DNA of 64,000 bases from Pedobacter sp. SYP-B3415 (lineage in GTDB: Bacteria > Bacteroidota > Bacteroidia > Sphingobacteriales > Sphingobacteriaceae), in contig NZ_RXNQ01000011.1 in assembly GCF_004138205.1 (NCBI RefSeq), positions 124,001 through 188,000 on the forward strand, written 5' to 3'. Position 1 is the stretch's first letter; the number at the start of each line of letters is the position of its first letter. Below, in pieces: positions 61,360 to 64,000 of this stretch. The notes under the pieces are model-generated. The model did not search any database. It was not told where the DNA came from and saw only the letters and a program-made list of their open reading frames with translations. A program made the translations under genes and the position numbers.

Positions 61360-63558
61360 ATGTACCCGGTATCATCTTTTACAGCAGCAGCAGTCGCCGA
61401 GCTAAAAAACGCAAAGCCGCTCTTTGAAACAACCCATGCCGCTTACGAGTTTAACATCTATTTGAGTGGCGATTCACTGTGGTTAACAGCAGGACAGAAA
61501 AAAGCCGGCAGAATAGCATTCAGGCTTGCCTTTTCCGGCGGCAACGAACTTACACTTGATAGCCAGAGCGAGGATGCCGGTCGCCTTGTTTTCAGTCTTA
61601 GATCGGCTACGGGCGATCTGCGCGTTGAGTTAACCTTTTCAGACGATGGGATTTTCAGGTATACAACGACCCTCAAACCAGGAAGGCCTACGCTGATTCC
61701 CTTCTGGCCAAAAGACATGCTACCGTTAGCAGGAAACGGCGATTTACAGGTAGGAGGAAAGATACATGCTGCACAGGTGGGTACGCGCTCGGGGCTGATG
61801 TATCTGAGCATGGCCAAACCAAAAAGCGGGTCGGTCTTCTATTTCCAGAACTTTAGCGCGTTAAATCCATTTTTTGAAGCGACGAAGACCTCTGCAGCTG
61901 AAACCGTAGGCGGCAAATGGCCGGAGCTCGGTTTTGCATTGCCTGCAGTAACAGAACAACCGCTTCCGGAGAACGAAGAATTTATCATATCAGATGCATT
62001 TGTTCGGCTAACGCCGGATGTCCCGGAGGGTGATATAGCAATTACAACAGCATTTCTCGATAATCTGGCCGCAGTATACCGGCTGATGCCGCGTCCGGAA
62101 GTAAAGTACCATGAGTGGCGCGAAACAGCGGCAAAAGGCCTCGACGGTCTTGCGAATCACAAAGGCTGCTGGACCTTCGCCGGGGGGCACCCGTACCTGA
62201 ACGCCTATCTCTCAGATTATAAGACGCCGCCGGAAATTATGGTGCAGCTGGCAATCATGCTCCCGTTACTGGAATATTGCGACTGGACCGGCGAAAAACA
62301 TCAGATGATGGCTGAACTGCGCGACGGGCTGCCTGCATTTTGGGATGAAAAACTTCAGACGGTAGTCAGATGGCTGCCCGTGCTGAACGGGAATCTTGAC
62401 AACAGTGAAGAACAGAAACAGGTTGGTGTGATGGATTCCTGGTACCTCCATCACCCGCTGATGAATATGACAAGGCTGGCTGACCGGGGCGACAAACTCG
62501 CGCGGGAGCTCCTGATCCCATCAGTCGACTACGCCATTAAAGTAGCAAAACACTTCGATTATGAATGGCCGGTATTCTATAAAATGGATACGCTGGAGGT
62601 ACTGAAAGAAGAGACACAGCCCGGCGAGGGCGGAGAAAAAGACGTTCCGGCCGCATATGCAAAACTGATGGTCGAAGTTTGGGGCCTGACCGGTGATGAT
62701 AAATACCTGCAGGAGGCCAAGCGTGCCGTAAAGTCTTTGGATGGTCTTGCTTTTGATGTTTTTTACCAGGCAAATAATACGGCCTTCGGCGCCGTCGCTT
62801 TGCTAAGACTATATAAACAAACCAAAGATGAGTGGTTCCTGAATATGAGTTATGTCTGCATAGCCAGCATTTTCAAAAATGTGCAGTTGTGGGATTGCGA
62901 TTATGGGTGCGGTAAATACTTTCCGTCATTCTTTTCGGTTTTTCCGTTAAAAGATGCGCCCTATACTGCCGCTTATGAAGAACAGGAAGTTTATTCGACT
63001 TTGCATGGTTATTTACAGGAATCGAGCGACATCGATATTCTGCCATCAGTAAGGCTGCTGGTTTCTGAATTTGTACGTTATGCAATTGCAAGAATGCCTT
63101 ATTATTTTCCGACCATGCTGAATGAGGAAATGTTATCTGAAGAGGTTAAAACGGGAGAAATTGATCCGAATCTCTGGATTCCGCTGGAGGATATTCATGA
63201 CGGATGGGAAAAGTCTGGTGAAGTAGGACAGGAGGTATATGGAGCCTGTGTGTCTTTCGGGATTGTTCCGCGTCAGTATTTGAAACTGCCGGATGATATG
63301 ATGCTGTATGTAGATTACCCGATCTCGGATCTGAAAATGAGAAGGGGTAAAGGGGCCAGCTTCCGTCTGCTTGGCGATGCCGGCTTCAGCTGCAGGTGTA
63401 TGATCTTCTTTTATAATGAGCCGAGGGATGTCGAAGTTTTGCTTGGATCAGGTAAGCGCACAGAACAGGTGAGTACAACAGAATCAGACAGCAGCGACAA
63501 ACCACATATCGAATTTATGGTTCCCGGAAACGCAGAGATTAAACTTAAGTGGGGATAA
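61360..63558 (+). CDS. Large protein of unknown function with alpha/alpha-barrel features
   Basis: From ATG 61360 (MYPVSSFTAAAV) the product is 732 residues; the frame extends upstream to 61252 without support. No signal peptide is seen. Residues about 1-240 look beta-rich (TLDSQSEDAGRLVFSL; LTFSDDGIFRYTTTLKPG). From about 270 to 600 repeated helical pairs resemble the (alpha/alpha)6 barrels of glycosidases and epimerases: PPEIMVQLAIMLPLLEYCDWTG, AAYAKLMVEVWGLTGDD, AFGAVALLRLYKQTKDEWFL. The C-terminal 100 residues are again beta-like. This order is seen in sugar-active enzymes, but I cannot assign a family. It follows the CheB-like gene by 230 bases and is probably monocistronic. Confidence 0.6.
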   Translation: MYPVSSFTAAAVAELKNAKPLFETTHAAYEFNIYLSGDSLWLTAGQKKAGRIAFRLAFSGGNELTLDSQSEDAGRLVFSLRSATGDLRVELTFSDDGIFRYTTTLKPGRPTLIPFWPKDMLPLAGNGDLQVGGKIHAAQVGTRSGLMYLSMAKPKSGSVFYFQNFSALNPFFEATKTSAAETVGGKWPELGFALPAVTEQPLPENEEFIISDAFVRLTPDVPEGDIAITTAFLDNLAAVYRLMPRPEVKYHEWRETAAKGLDGLANHKGCWTFAGGHPYLNAYLSDYKTPPEIMVQLAIMLPLLEYCDWTGEKHQMMAELRDGLPAFWDEKLQTVVRWLPVLNGNLDNSEEQKQVGVMDSWYLHHPLMNMTRLADRGDKLARELLIPSVDYAIKVAKHFDYEWPVFYKMDTLEVLKEETQPGEGGEKDVPAAYAKLMVEVWGLTGDDKYLQEAKRAVKSLDGLAFDVFYQANNTAFGAVALLRLYKQTKDEWFLNMSYVCIASIFKNVQLWDCDYGCGKYFPSFFSVFPLKDAPYTAAYEEQEVYSTLHGYLQESSDIDILPSVRLLVSEFVRYAIARMPYYFPTMLNEEMLSEEVKTGEIDPNLWIPLEDIHDGWEKSGEVGQEVYGACVSFGIVPRQYLKLPDDMMLYVDYPISDLKMRRGKGASFRLLGDAGFSCRCMIFFYNEPRDVEVLLGSGKRTEQVSTTESDSSDKPHIEFMVPGNAEIKLKWG

Positions 63559-63629
63559 TGTGAGTGATGCGGGGAGTTTTCCGGATCACGCAATCCCCCC
63601 GTGGTAACAATTTAAAGTACATAGAGCTT

Positions 63630-63661
63630 AGGCTTCCGCCAGCAGGCCGGAAGCCTTTTGT
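63630..63661 (+). terminator. Terminator after the 732-residue protein gene
   Basis: AGGCTTCCG (63630-63638) pairs with CGGAAGCCT (63648-63656) around a nine-base loop, followed by TTTGTTTT. It lies 72 bases after the stop and also sits between convergent genes; the minus side has no T tract. Confidence 0.85.
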
Positions 63662-63684
63662 TTTAGATGTCCGAACGATGCAAA

Positions 63685-64000
63685 TTATACCCGCCCGCCC
63701 GCCTGGGCCGAGGAAGTATCATCAGGCTGGTTCAGATACACTGTTGTAGTCGGATTGGCGAAGCCGATACCTTCTTTAGCAAAGGTTTCAAAAATTCGCA
63801 GGTTTATTGATTGCTGGATGTCCATATAGGTGTTGTAATCTGAGCTCAGTACAATGTACACAACTTCAAAGTTCAGACTGAAAGTTCCGAAGGTAGTCCA
63901 ATGTGCGCGATCAAATTTTACCATCCGGTGTTCCTCTACAATCGCTTTCAGCATACCGGGAATTTGTTTGAGTTTATCCGGAGTGATGTCGTACACCACA
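63685..64000 (-). CDS. MscS-family mechanosensitive channel, C-terminal part
   Basis: The frame enters from the right edge and ends at 63685, so only the last 105 residues or so are present. VYDITPDKLKQIPGML, FDRAHWTTFGTFSLNFEVVYIV and INLRIFETFAKEGIGFANPTTTVYL are the C-terminal cytoplasmic alpha/beta domain of MscS channels, which ends in this FANPTTT strand. A short Ala/Gly/Ser-rich tail follows. The membrane part lies outside the window. It is convergent with the 732-residue protein gene. Confidence 0.88.
   Translation of the reverse strand, partial: VVYDITPDKLKQIPGMLKAIVEEHRMVKFDRAHWTTFGTFSLNFEVVYIVLSSDYNTYMDIQQSINLRIFETFAKEGIGFANPTTTVYLNQPDDTSSAQAGGRV

Overview
The window is a 64 kb chromosomal segment of a Bacteroidota bacterium, most likely a member of Sphingobacteriaceae (Pedobacter or Mucilaginibacter type). 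The evidence is a SusC/SusD pair, TonB-dependent receptors, UpxY-type antitermination, Bacteroidota -7 boxes (TAnnTTTG) and many lipoprotein signals. The genus is inferred, not shown. I see no rRNA, tRNA, CRISPR array, insertion sequence or phage gene.

Layout. (1) 1-9.3 kb is a mixed housekeeping and accessory stretch: an SRPBCC-family gene cut by the left edge, a divergent GlxA-type AraC regulator, a TonB receptor with a Cys/His-rich small secreted protein, a DUF72 protein, small hypotheticals, a coupled AAA ATPase-YggS-glutamine amidotransferase run, and an esterase lipoprotein with a terminator. (2) 9.8-38.3 kb is a large exopolysaccharide locus, all on the plus strand, with many stop/start overlaps. 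It encodes Wza-like and Wzc-like export, an UpxY/NusG-like antiterminator, a flippase, a Wzy-like polymerase, a priming sugar-phosphate transferase, about six glycosyltransferases, two DegT aminotransferases and one DegT-like relative. It also has a HisC-like/HAD/ATP-grasp cassette, an AsnB-like amidotransferase coupled to a uronate epimerase, a pectate-lyase-like enzyme, GNAT and FemAB-like acyltransferases, and a FlaA1/WbpM-type dehydratase. (3) 38.3-40.4 kb is a small regulatory island: a PAS-AraC-PAS protein between two paralogous helix-turn-helix proteins. (4) 40.5-43.3 kb holds an M23 peptidase, a CPBP protease and a DinB-like protein. (5) 43.4-60.0 kb is a beta-mannan utilization locus: GH5, mannobiose-2-epimerase type enzyme, GH130 phosphorylase, GPH sugar symporter, two GH26 mannanases, a glycan-binding lipoprotein, SusD, SusC, an AraC regulator, a DUF5060 glycosidase and an eroded carboxylesterase. 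(6) 60.1-64.0 kb has a stand-alone CheB-like methylesterase, an unrecognised 732-aa protein and the C-terminus of an MscS channel running off the right edge.

How the parts work together. The mannan genes fit the known Bacteroides route: GH26/GH5 cut mannan outside or in the periplasm, SusCD imports oligosaccharides, mannobiose enters through the GPH symporter, the epimerase makes mannosyl-glucose and the GH130 enzyme phosphorolyses it. The polysaccharide genes suggest a Wzx/Wzy-assembled heteropolysaccharide that contains an amino sugar made by a 4,6-dehydratase and aminotransferases, and a uronic acid (probably galacturonate) that may be amidated. A lyase inside the locus could trim the polymer.

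The least explained parts are the HisC-like/HAD/ATP-grasp cassette (23.7-26.5 kb), the PAS-AraC-PAS island, and several structured or repetitive intergenic elements.
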